Shown one piece after another: positions 25,923 through 32,810 of a DNA stretch of 35,553 nt. This DNA comes from an uncultured Planctomycetota bacterium (GTDB lineage Bacteria; Planctomycetota; Planctomycetia; Pirellulales; Thermoguttaceae). How positions within the stretch are numbered: position 1 is the stretch's first letter; every line of letters begins with the position of its first letter. The notes beneath the pieces are model-generated. The model did not search any database. It saw only the letters and a list, made by a program, of their open reading frames with translations, and had not been told where the DNA came from. Location: positions 1 through 35,553 of the forward strand of contig CACXSS010000006.1 in the NCBI GenBank assembly GCA_902770245.1. The letters run 5' to 3'. The position numbers were made by a program, and so were the translations under genes.

Positions 25923-27019
25923 TCTGGGTTGACCCGTATATGCAGCGCAGCCGCCGGGCAGCAGCGTTCTCCTGGCGTTTTGCCGGGGCATTGTTTCAAA
26001 CCGGCGCAGTTGAGGCAGATGGCGTCTTCCAGTTTCCGCCCTTCGGCGAACGCAGCGAGGCTTTCCATGGTCGTTTGGGCGATGTTCGATTCCGCCTCCT
26101 GCGTGAAAAACGCCTGATGGGAAGAAACGATAACGTTAGGAAACGTCGTCAGCCGCGCCAGGGCGTCGTCTTGCATAATGTCGCTGGAACGGTCTTCAAA
26201 GAAATAGTCGGTTTCCTCCTCGTAGACGTCCAGCCCGGCGGCGCCGACTTGCCCGGTTTTTAACCCGTCGATCAGGGCGGCGGTGTCGATGAGCTTGCCG
26301 CGGCTGGTATTGATTATCACGACGCCGGGTTTCATTTCGGAAATGGTCTTCGCGTTAATCAGATGAACGTTCTCCGGCGTGAGCGGGCAGTGAAGCGAAA
26401 TGACGTCGCTGTTACGGAAAAGCGTATCGAGGTCAACGTATTGGAAATGCAGCTCGTCCGCCGCGGCTGCGTTGGGGTACAGGTCATAGGCGAGAACATT
26501 CATTCCGAATCCCTGTAACAGCCCGATAAACACGCGACCGATCTTGCCGGTTCCGACAACGCCGACGGTCTTGCCCCGCAGGTCAAATCCCATCAGCCCG
26601 TTGATGGAAAAGTTGCTTTCCCTCACCCGGTTATAGGCGCGATGAATTTTCCGATTGAGCGTCATGAGCAGCCCCAGCGCGTATTCCGCAACGGCGTAGG
26701 GGGAATACTGCGGAACGCGAACGACTGGAATACCGCGTTCGCAAGCCGCCTTGAGGTTGACGTTGTTGTACCCGGCGCAGCGCAGAGCAATCATTTTAAC
26801 CCCGTTTTGAAACAGAGTTTCTATCGCCGGTTCGCTCAAGTCGTCGTTGACGAACGCGCAAACGGCGTCGAATCCCGCTGCCAGCGCGGCGGTTTGAGGG
26901 CGCAGCTTCTCTTCAAAATACGTCAGGTCGAATCCATACTTTTTATTCTCCGCGTCGAAAAAACGGCGGTCGTACGGCTTGGCGTCAAAAACGGCGACTT
27001 TGAAATCGTTGTGAATCAT
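25916..27019 (-). CDS. D-2-hydroxyacid dehydrogenase (D-lactate dehydrogenase-like) with Cys-rich C-terminal tail
   Basis: 367 aa. The NAD-binding motif is VGVVGTGKIG (about 152-161). The catalytic set aligns with fermentative D-lactate dehydrogenases: R240 in NTSRGKLID, D264 and E269 in GLDVYEEE, H301 in SSHQAFF. ALRCAGYNNVNL and the AVAEYALGL segment also match the LdhA group. The reaction is expected to be pyruvate to D-lactate with NADH, cytoplasmic, in fermentation. Unusual: about 35 residues beyond the normal end (about 332) carry C335, C338, C344, C353 and C354 (CX2CX5CX8CC), which could bind metal. A heptamer array lies directly upstream of the start and another covers the stop. A TATAAT box at 27081-27086 (-) may belong to its promoter; I see no good -35. 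Confidence 0.88.
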   Translation of the reverse strand: MIHNDFKVAVFDAKPYDRRFFDAENKKYGFDLTYFEEKLRPQTAALAAGFDAVCAFVNDDLSEPAIETLFQNGVKMIALRCAGYNNVNLKAACERGIPVVRVPQYSPYAVAEYALGLLMTLNRKIHRAYNRVRESNFSINGLMGFDLRGKTVGVVGTGKIGRVFIGLLQGFGMNVLAYDLYPNAAAADELHFQYVDLDTLFRNSDVISLHCPLTPENVHLINAKTISEMKPGVVIINTSRGKLIDTAALIDGLKTGQVGAAGLDVYEEETDYFFEDRSSDIMQDDALARLTTFPNVIVSSHQAFFTQEAESNIAQTTMESLAAFAEGRKLEDAICLNCAGLKQCPGKTPGERCCPAAALHIRVNPES

Positions 27020-27023
27020 GAGG

Positions 27024-27058
27024 AGTGGTTAGTGGTAAGTTGTAAGTGGTTAGTCGGA
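27024..27058 (+). repeat. Heptamer array H5 (AGTGGTT units) at the dehydrogenase start
   Basis: AGTGGTT, AGTGGTA, AGTTGTA, AGTGGTT, AGTCGGA in phase, starting 5 nt upstream of the start codon (minus strand). On the minus strand the unit reads AACCACT / CCACTAA. It takes the place where a ribosome-binding site should lie. Confidence 0.75.
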
Positions 27059-27118
27059 TTGAATAATACGCAGTCGATTAATTATATCTCCGGGATACAG
27101 GGGACGCCGTTCTTCGCG

Positions 27119-29791
27119 CTACGGAGCTAATCGAAACGCGTCGGGGTCTGCCGCCAGAGCGGCTTTGAGTATCAAGACGCGGTCGCTGGGCTGGCGACCG
27201 TATAGAGTAATCGTGTTCTTCCCTTTGGAAAGCGGGATCGGGCGGTTGGGACCCGCTCCGTCTCCCCCGTATACCGGCGACGAGACGTTATACCACGGCT
27301 GATCCGTTCGCTTTGAACCTTGGGAAATGACGTTTTTCTTTTCTTGTTCATTTACTGACATGTACCGCCACGCGGGGGTCTGATATCCGGTCTTGGCAAA
27401 GAGCCAGTATTCGCCGTCGGCGGGAACGTCAAATTCCAGCGCTGTGCCGCCAGAGGGAATCGCTCTGATTTTAGACGCATAAATTGCGTCTTTGCGCGCC
27501 TGCGCTAAAAGTCGGGCGTTATCACGGGAATCGACTGTAACGGAAACGACGCGGGAATATCCGGACGGGGTTCTAATCGCAAACGCCGACGTGTACCGCC
27601 GCGCCTGTTTGACGCCTGCGGGATTGACGCGAACAGTCAGCGTTATCGTCTGGTCGGATTTGAGCGTTCCTGACGGCGGCGTTACCGTAAAGAAATCGGC
27701 TGCGCTGGGCTGAACGATTTGGAATTCGTCTGAATAGTCCGTCCCTTTAACGAAGATTTTCACCTCGGCTTTGTCTGTTACAGCGTCGTTGTCGGCGAAC
27801 AGTTCAACCGTCTGAACGGACGTATCAAAGGGAACTGGTCGGAATGGAATCGACTCAACCCCGGTATTGTCAATCGCGCCAATACTGACGCTCGATCGAG
27901 CGGTAAAATTCGCAACGGCTTTGCCTTTTCCAGATGCTGAGGAATTGACCTTTAATTGATAGCGTCCAGCAGATTCGTTTACGAACACGCCCTCCGTCGA
28001 GTCCAGAGCGCTTCCGTGCTGTTCCTGATTGAATTTACTTTGAACCTCTTGAAGATGCTTTGCCGCGTTGGGACCAATGACTAAATCGTAATCAAAATCA
28101 GACTGCAGCGGCGCGAAGAACTGTCGATTTGTAACGCTCCCGCCGACGTAGAGGTTGTTACGGCTAAACGCTTTGAACAGGGGCGGCTTGCGGTTTGCCA
28201 GAGCGTCGTATTCGCTCTGCGAGCCTCCGGGGCTGGAAACGCCGCCGTATCCGACGACGGTGTTGTTGATAAAGTGAAGACGCCCCAAGCCGAGCTTTCC
28301 AAAAACGTTTTTAATCCCGGCGCCGACCAGGTCGAACTCGTCGCCAGCGTTACAAAAGATATTGTTGTAGTACCATGCCGGACCGAGCTTGCACGGGGCG
28401 GTACTCACGCCGCACAGACAGCCCTCCGTTCTGTTATAGAAGAATCGGGCGTTGACCTGTCCGCCGTCCAACTCCATGCCGTCGTCGTTGCCGAACCCGA
28501 AGAAGTTCCCGCAGACTTCCGCGTCTTGCCAGATCGCACCGTTGTCTTTCCCGTTGCCCAGCCCTTCGGAAACGTCGTTCCAACGGTGAGCGTCCGACCC
28601 GATAAAGTCGTTGAATCGAACGGCGACGTCTGTCGAAGCCCCAATACATAACGCGTTCGGTCCGGCGGGATGAGAATAGAACCAGCTGTTTGCCGTTCCC
28701 CGCGGGTCGTGAACCCAGTTGCGTTCAATGAGCAGATTGGACGAGTTCGTAACGTAAATTCCAGCGTCGTTGTTGATGTATCGTCCGTTATCCTCGTAAT
28801 ACTTCCCGTCGAGGTCAACGCGCTGCGTTCCGATTCTGCCGTAATTGGAAATGTCGCAGTTGAGAATCTGGACGCCGCGGCAGTTGTCGAGCTGAATTCC
28901 GTGACGACGTCCGCCGCGAACGGTCAAACCCTCTAAAATAACGTAACCCGTTTTGAATTCCCCTTTGAACGTTCGATCGCCCAACGGGGATTTAATTGCA
29001 ACTTCGTATTGATAGACCGTATTCTCTTGCAGATGAACCAGCGTTCCGCGAGCGCAGCGCTGACCCGGGACGCATACCAGCGGGAATCCCTCTTGCCAGA
29101 GCGGATTCTGATTGGCTGCCGTCGGCTTGAATCGAAATCGAACCTTGGACTGGAACTGCGATTCGTCGTACGGAACGCCGACGTTGACGTTGACGCTGCA
29201 AACCCGATACCCCGGCACGACTTCAAATTCCGGCGCGTTGGCGGTTAAGGAAACAGGCTCGTCCTTCTTCTCCGATTTCGTTTTCGGCTTGTCAATTTTG
29301 ACGAGCGTTTCCGTCTCAACAAGTTTAATCTCCGTAAAGACGAATTTCTTCCCGACTTGCCCGCGGGTGTCGATTCGTAACAGAGCTTGAATGGAATCCG
29401 CCTCGGCTGTGTTGACCGCCAGGAGCGTGGGAACGGTTTTGTTATCAACAGGCGGAAAGCCGTTCATGGCAGGTCGGGCGATTTCCTTTTTATCTTTGAA
29501 AAGCTTGATTTGCAGGCACGCTCGATGCGGTTCGTCGGCGTCGATTTTGGCGCTGAAGAGCAGATTGACGTTCTTTTTTGTCAGCTTGACCGTTTGCCCC
29601 AGTTCCGTTAACCGCCCAGGAGTTTCTTTCAAGACGGTAATCTCGACGCCGTCCGAAACGGCTTTGACCGCGGTGGAATCGGAGTAATGACGCCAGTTGT
29701 CTAACGGCGGCGTCAGCAGCGACGACGCGTCCTGAGCCTGAAGTGTTGTAACATTCAGAAGAACAAACAGCAGAAGGAATATTCGTTTCAT
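27119..29791 (-). CDS. Secreted right-handed parallel beta-helix protein
   Basis: 890 aa. Signal peptide MKRIFLLLFVLLNVTTLQA. Residues about 190-280 look like a beta-sandwich (VRFRFKPTAANQNPLW, YQYEVAIKSPLGDRTF). Residues about 285-530 are beta-helix coils: GLTVRGGRRHGIQLDNCRGV, VQILNCDISNYGRIG, NNDAGIYVTNSSNLLIERNW, NFFGFGNDDGMELDGG. An Ig-like stretch follows (FFTVTPPSGTLKSDQTITL), and the C-terminus (EYWLFAKTGYQTPAWRYM, PLSKGKNTITLYGRQPSDR) resembles a carbohydrate-binding domain. The fold is that of pectate lyase- or polysaccharide-lyase-like proteins, but no catalytic site could be assigned; a binding role is possible. It starts 2 nt after the pseudopilin stop, so the two are almost certainly co-transcribed. 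Confidence 0.8.
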   Translation of the reverse strand: MKRIFLLLFVLLNVTTLQAQDASSLLTPPLDNWRHYSDSTAVKAVSDGVEITVLKETPGRLTELGQTVKLTKKNVNLLFSAKIDADEPHRACLQIKLFKDKKEIARPAMNGFPPVDNKTVPTLLAVNTAEADSIQALLRIDTRGQVGKKFVFTEIKLVETETLVKIDKPKTKSEKKDEPVSLTANAPEFEVVPGYRVCSVNVNVGVPYDESQFQSKVRFRFKPTAANQNPLWQEGFPLVCVPGQRCARGTLVHLQENTVYQYEVAIKSPLGDRTFKGEFKTGYVILEGLTVRGGRRHGIQLDNCRGVQILNCDISNYGRIGTQRVDLDGKYYEDNGRYINNDAGIYVTNSSNLLIERNWVHDPRGTANSWFYSHPAGPNALCIGASTDVAVRFNDFIGSDAHRWNDVSEGLGNGKDNGAIWQDAEVCGNFFGFGNDDGMELDGGQVNARFFYNRTEGCLCGVSTAPCKLGPAWYYNNIFCNAGDEFDLVGAGIKNVFGKLGLGRLHFINNTVVGYGGVSSPGGSQSEYDALANRKPPLFKAFSRNNLYVGGSVTNRQFFAPLQSDFDYDLVIGPNAAKHLQEVQSKFNQEQHGSALDSTEGVFVNESAGRYQLKVNSSASGKGKAVANFTARSSVSIGAIDNTGVESIPFRPVPFDTSVQTVELFADNDAVTDKAEVKIFVKGTDYSDEFQIVQPSAADFFTVTPPSGTLKSDQTITLTVRVNPAGVKQARRYTSAFAIRTPSGYSRVVSVTVDSRDNARLLAQARKDAIYASKIRAIPSGGTALEFDVPADGEYWLFAKTGYQTPAWRYMSVNEQEKKNVISQGSKRTDQPWYNVSSPVYGGDGAGPNRPIPLSKGKNTITLYGRQPSDRVLILKAALAADPDAFRLAP

Positions 29792-29793
29792 GG

Positions 29794-30645
29794 TTATAAA
29801 TCGTCGTCTGTGAGGATTTCGCCGCAGTTGTAAGTAAACAGACTGACAAACGTTTCCGGGTTTAAGGTGTGAACGTGGAAATGAACGGAGCCATCGGCGT
29901 AGACGAAATTGCAGCCGTCCGGATGGAAGGAGTACAGCTCGTTCGCGTTATCGCAATTGATTAATTCTGTATTGAAGCAAACCGTATGGGTGTAGAAAAA
30001 GGCGTCGACATCTGCCCATTTGGCGCCGGAAATCGTATTCTTATTTTGATACTTTCCCTCTATATAGTGATAGGGACGCCCTGCGTCTTCAAAAAACAAA
30101 AACGTGTTCGACAATCCGTCTGTAATTTGAGACGATTTGAGGGACATGCCGTCTTTCTTTAATACGCCTTCCCAGTTCATTCGTTGAGTAACAACCCCGT
30201 CTTTAACCAACTGTTTGTACGCTGATGAGTCAACCCAGACGTCAGCGGCGTAGTCGGCGCAATAATCGTCGGACTGCGCCGTTGACGGGCAGCGATAGGC
30301 AGGAATGTTGACTTTGTACGCCTGTTTGTTTTCGTCTTTGTTCCAATCTTTGGTAAAATCAAAGCGATCGTAAACGTTTTGAAGTTCCATGTAGGGGAGA
30401 ATAAACGTCAAACAGTTATGCTTGGGCGACGTGGTGTGCGACGGAGGAAAGCGCTGAAACGCTGTTTCGTAGTTAAGCATAGCCAACCCAATCTGCTTGA
30501 AATTGTTAGAGCATTTCAGACGCCTTGCGGCTTCTCGAGCAGACTGGACGGCAGGAAGCAGCAACCCGATCAGCATCCCAATAATTGCAATGACAACCAA
30601 CAGCTCAACCAGCGTAAAGCCGGATGACTTTTTGTCGTTTCCCAT
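29794..30645 (-). CDS. DUF1559 pseudopilin-like protein
   Basis: 283 aa. Prepilin leader MGNDKKSSGFTLVELL with cleavage after G, the usual helix, then SAREAARRLKCSNNFKQIGL and AMLNYE. QITDGLSNTFLFFE and the terminal CNFVYADGSVHF are family hallmarks. It is shorter than the first pseudopilin (373 aa), with a smaller variable domain. A purine-rich AAGGGGGA ribosome-binding site precedes the ATG. The gap to the upstream UbiA-family gene is 49 nt and contains a dyad TGAATTC-TCAAT-GAATTCA on the minus strand. The beta-helix gene follows at 2 nt, which suggests a shared function at the cell surface. Confidence 0.92.
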   Translation of the reverse strand: MGNDKKSSGFTLVELLVVIAIIGMLIGLLLPAVQSAREAARRLKCSNNFKQIGLAMLNYETAFQRFPPSHTTSPKHNCLTFILPYMELQNVYDRFDFTKDWNKDENKQAYKVNIPAYRCPSTAQSDDYCADYAADVWVDSSAYKQLVKDGVVTQRMNWEGVLKKDGMSLKSSQITDGLSNTFLFFEDAGRPYHYIEGKYQNKNTISGAKWADVDAFFYTHTVCFNTELINCDNANELYSFHPDGCNFVYADGSVHFHVHTLNPETFVSLFTYNCGEILTDDDL

Positions 30646-30694
30646 TAAAATCCCCCTTAAATCCCTTTATTGTTCTTATGAATTCATTGAGAAT

Positions 30695-31600
30695 TCATTT
30701 CACATAAATAAATATCCCGATAACCGTCGCCAGCCAAAGCAGAACGGAAACGATTAACGGTTTGTCTGAAGTAATTGCTTCCACCGCGCCGTCGTAACGC
30801 CCGCTGACGGAATCCTTAAAATATCTGTATATCCCGAAGAATACAAACGGAACTGTACAGATTAACCATGCGGTATTATGAAGCTTTACGGTATCGGGCG
30901 AAATGGTATATAACGTATATGTCAGCAAACTGCACGCGGCGGTTATTCCCAGCAAGACGTCTAAGAACTTTACAGAATAGCGCTGAAGCGATGAACGGTA
31001 CTGAGCTTCGATTCCGGAAACGGAACATTCCATTCTCCGTTTACCGAATCCCAAAAATAACGACATTGAAAAGCCGGAAATCAAAATCCAATGCGACGGG
31101 ACGACTAACAGAACGGCACAGCCGCCCAGAATTCTCAAAACAAATCCAAACGCGATTGAAACGACGTCGATTATAACCAGTTTTCTAAACAGGAAATCGT
31201 AAACGACGCTGTTGAGCAGATACGCTAAACCAACGATTGCAAAGTAAAACGCGGGGTTTTGAAATTCGCTCTGATAGAAGTACAATCCCGTCAGCAAGGC
31301 AAACGGAATCAGAGTCAAGATGACGCAGATTGTAATTGCAGTTGGAATCGAAACTGCGCCGGAAGCAATGGGGCGATGGCATTTCCGCGGGTGCTGACGG
31401 TCGGATTCCGCATCGCAGACGTCGTTGAGAATATAAACCGCGCTAGACCACAAGCAAAAACATGCCGTTGCAAATATAGACAACAGTACTGACGTCCAGA
31501 CGTTAGGCGTCCACAGCGCTCCTGAAAACAGAAGCGGAAACAGCACGAAAACATTCTTAAACCAATGTTTCGGACGCAGCAGCTGAATTACAGTTTGCAT
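30695..31600 (-). CDS. UbiA-family prenyltransferase, decaprenyl-phosphate phosphoribosyltransferase-like
   Basis: 301 aa, about nine membrane helices. LLRPKHWFKNVFVLFPLLFS at the N-terminus and NDVCDAESDRQHPRKCHRPI (Asp-rich motif, N59 to about H75) match the bacterial subgroup related to decaprenyl-phosphate phosphoribosyltransferase rather than quinone-type UbiA. A second Asp-bearing motif is YDFLFRKLVIIDV. The subgroup moves phosphoribose onto polyprenyl phosphate, the first step toward polyprenyl-phospho-arabinose in actinobacteria. In planctomycetes the product is unknown. The two genes that usually complete that pathway (epimerisation) are not adjacent. It is divergent from nfo and precedes the pseudopilin/beta-helix pair on the same strand. 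Confidence 0.82.
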   Translation of the reverse strand: MQTVIQLLRPKHWFKNVFVLFPLLFSGALWTPNVWTSVLLSIFATACFCLWSSAVYILNDVCDAESDRQHPRKCHRPIASGAVSIPTAITICVILTLIPFALLTGLYFYQSEFQNPAFYFAIVGLAYLLNSVVYDFLFRKLVIIDVVSIAFGFVLRILGGCAVLLVVPSHWILISGFSMSLFLGFGKRRMECSVSGIEAQYRSSLQRYSVKFLDVLLGITAACSLLTYTLYTISPDTVKLHNTAWLICTVPFVFFGIYRYFKDSVSGRYDGAVEAITSDKPLIVSVLLWLATVIGIFIYVK

Positions 31601-31644
31601 GGTTACATGTCAATTGACAAAAATGGTTTGTATACTCTGTTATT

Positions 31645-31672
31645 ATTATAAACAAATCGCCTTTAAAAACAA
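31645..31672 (-). promoter_or_regulatory. Candidate promoter for the UbiA-family gene
   Basis: On the minus strand TTGTTT (31672-31667), 16-nt spacer, TATAAT (31650-31645), about 45 nt before the start codon at 31600. It lies in the divergent region shared with nfo. Confidence 0.5.
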
Positions 31673-31698
31673 TGGGGATGGGACATTTTTCCATCTCC

Positions 31699-31726
31699 TT
31701 GACAATCCTCGACATTTCGGTACACT
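31699..31726 (+). promoter_or_regulatory. Candidate promoter for nfo, close to the start codon
   Basis: TTGACA (31699-31704), 16-nt spacer, TACACT (31721-31726). The ATG at 31734 is 7 nt beyond the -10, where transcription would begin, so the mRNA may be leaderless; there is no ribosome-binding site. Confidence 0.55.
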
Positions 31727-31733
31727 GGACGGT

Positions 31734-32585
31734 ATGAATACACGAATCATCGGCTGTCATCTGTCGGTTGCAAAAGGGTTTGCCGCGTTGGGAAAAGACG
31801 CGCGGCAGATCGGGGCGAATACGTTTCAGTTTCATTCCCGAAACCCGCGGGGAGGAGCGGTGAAAAAGCGCACGGACGCCGATATTGCTGCGTACGTCGA
31901 GCTGGTCGACCTTGTCGGGTGCGTCTCGCCGGTCGCGCACGCGCCGTATACGCTCAATCCGGCGTCGGCTGACAAAGCCGTTCATGAATTTGCTCTCAAA
32001 GCGTTTCAGGAAGACTGGGCTAATCTGCGTCTGCTGCCGAAATGTCTGTATAACTTCCACCCGGGATGTCATGTAGGGCAAGGCGCGGAAGACGGAATCA
32101 AAAGAATTGTCGAAACGCTCAATTTAGTTCTGAATGAAGAGACGGAACAGGCACGAAACGAACGTCAAGACAACTTTATTCTGCTGGAAACCATGTCCGG
32201 GAAAGGTTCGGAAATCGGCTGGCGGTTTGAAGAGCTTCGACAGATTATCGACGGCGTTGAGCGTTCAGAACTGATGGGCGTCTGTCTGGATACGTGTCAT
32301 ATTTATTCCGCCGGATACGATCTTGTCAACGACCCGGAACGCGTCGTGAAAGAGTTTGACTCGGTAATCGGCTTGAACCGTCTTAAGGCGATTCATCTCA
32401 ACGATTCCATGCACCCGTTGGGAAGCCGAAAAGACCGGCACGCCTGTATCGGCAAGGGAACGATCGGTTACGAAGCCCTGCGCCGTTTTGTCGATTTGCC
32501 GGAACTGGCAAACGTCCCCTTAATACTGGAAACGCCCAACGATTTAGACGGCTGGGCGAAAGAAATACGGATGTTTAGGTCGTGA
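31734..32585 (+). CDS. nfo: Endonuclease IV (apurinic/apyrimidinic endonuclease)
   Basis: 283 aa from ATG 31734, the normal length for Nfo; the frame is open further upstream (31599) but those residues are untypical. Family motifs: GCHLSVAKGF near the N-terminus, GANTFQFHSRNPRG, AHAPYTLN, YNFHPGCHVGQG, ILLETMSGKGSEIG, GVCLDTCHIYSAGYD, HLNDSMHPLGSRKDRHACIG and ILETPND. The His, Asp and Glu residues in these motifs bind the three zinc ions. It cuts AP sites in DNA during base-excision repair in the cytoplasm. It stands alone between divergent UbiA and a convergent esterase gene; R6 just past the stop can act as terminator. Confidence 0.95.
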   Translation: MNTRIIGCHLSVAKGFAALGKDARQIGANTFQFHSRNPRGGAVKKRTDADIAAYVELVDLVGCVSPVAHAPYTLNPASADKAVHEFALKAFQEDWANLRLLPKCLYNFHPGCHVGQGAEDGIKRIVETLNLVLNEETEQARNERQDNFILLETMSGKGSEIGWRFEELRQIIDGVERSELMGVCLDTCHIYSAGYDLVNDPERVVKEFDSVIGLNRLKAIHLNDSMHPLGSRKDRHACIGKGTIGYEALRRFVDLPELANVPLILETPNDLDGWAKEIRMFRS

Positions 32586-32611
32586 GGGGGGGAGGAGAGT
32601 TTTATAATCCT

Positions 32612-32643
32612 TTCGGAGTGCGAGAGCGAAAGCTCTCGCTTTC
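32612..32643 (+). repeat. REP-like hairpin element, copy R6 (terminator-like)
   Basis: TTCGGAGTGCG head, perfect 8-bp stem GCGAGAGC / GCTCTCGC (32620-32627, 32632-32639) with a GAAA loop, then TTTCT. It lies 26 nt past the nfo stop with the head toward nfo. A smaller hairpin of the same style is at 32645-32664. Confidence 0.75.
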
Positions 32644-32726
32644 TAAAGCGAGCGTTAGCTCGCGTCTAAAACAAATTATCCCAGCTTTTTCGACAGTCGA
32701 CCACGTTTTTTGTACGCGAATTATTT

Positions 32727-32755
32727 AGAAAAAAAGCGGGAGCTTTGCTCCCGCC
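32727..32755 (-). terminator. Intrinsic terminator for the CE15 gene
   Basis: On the minus strand GCGGGAGC-AAA-GCTCCCGC is followed by a run of seven T. Perfect 8-bp stem, 56 nt past the stop of the minus-strand esterase gene. Confidence 0.85.
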
Positions 32756-32760
32756 TATCG

Positions 32761-32791
32761 AAAGCGAGAGCTGTGCTCTCGCACTCCGAAA
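32761..32791 (-). repeat. REP-like hairpin element, copy R7
   Basis: The minus strand reads TTTCGGAGTGCGAGAGC-ACA-GCTCTCGCTTT, nearly identical to R6 but inverted. It is 20 nt past the CE15 stop with its head toward that gene. R6 and R7 bound a 180-nt segment between convergent genes. Confidence 0.75.
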
Positions 32792-32810
32792 TGTCGCTTC
32801 TCACTTCTAA

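Noticed and set aside
31614..31636. Second promoter for nfo (TTGACA at 31614 with TATACT at 31631)
   Set aside because: The spacer is only 11 nt, too short for sigma70; the TTGACA at 31699 is better placed.
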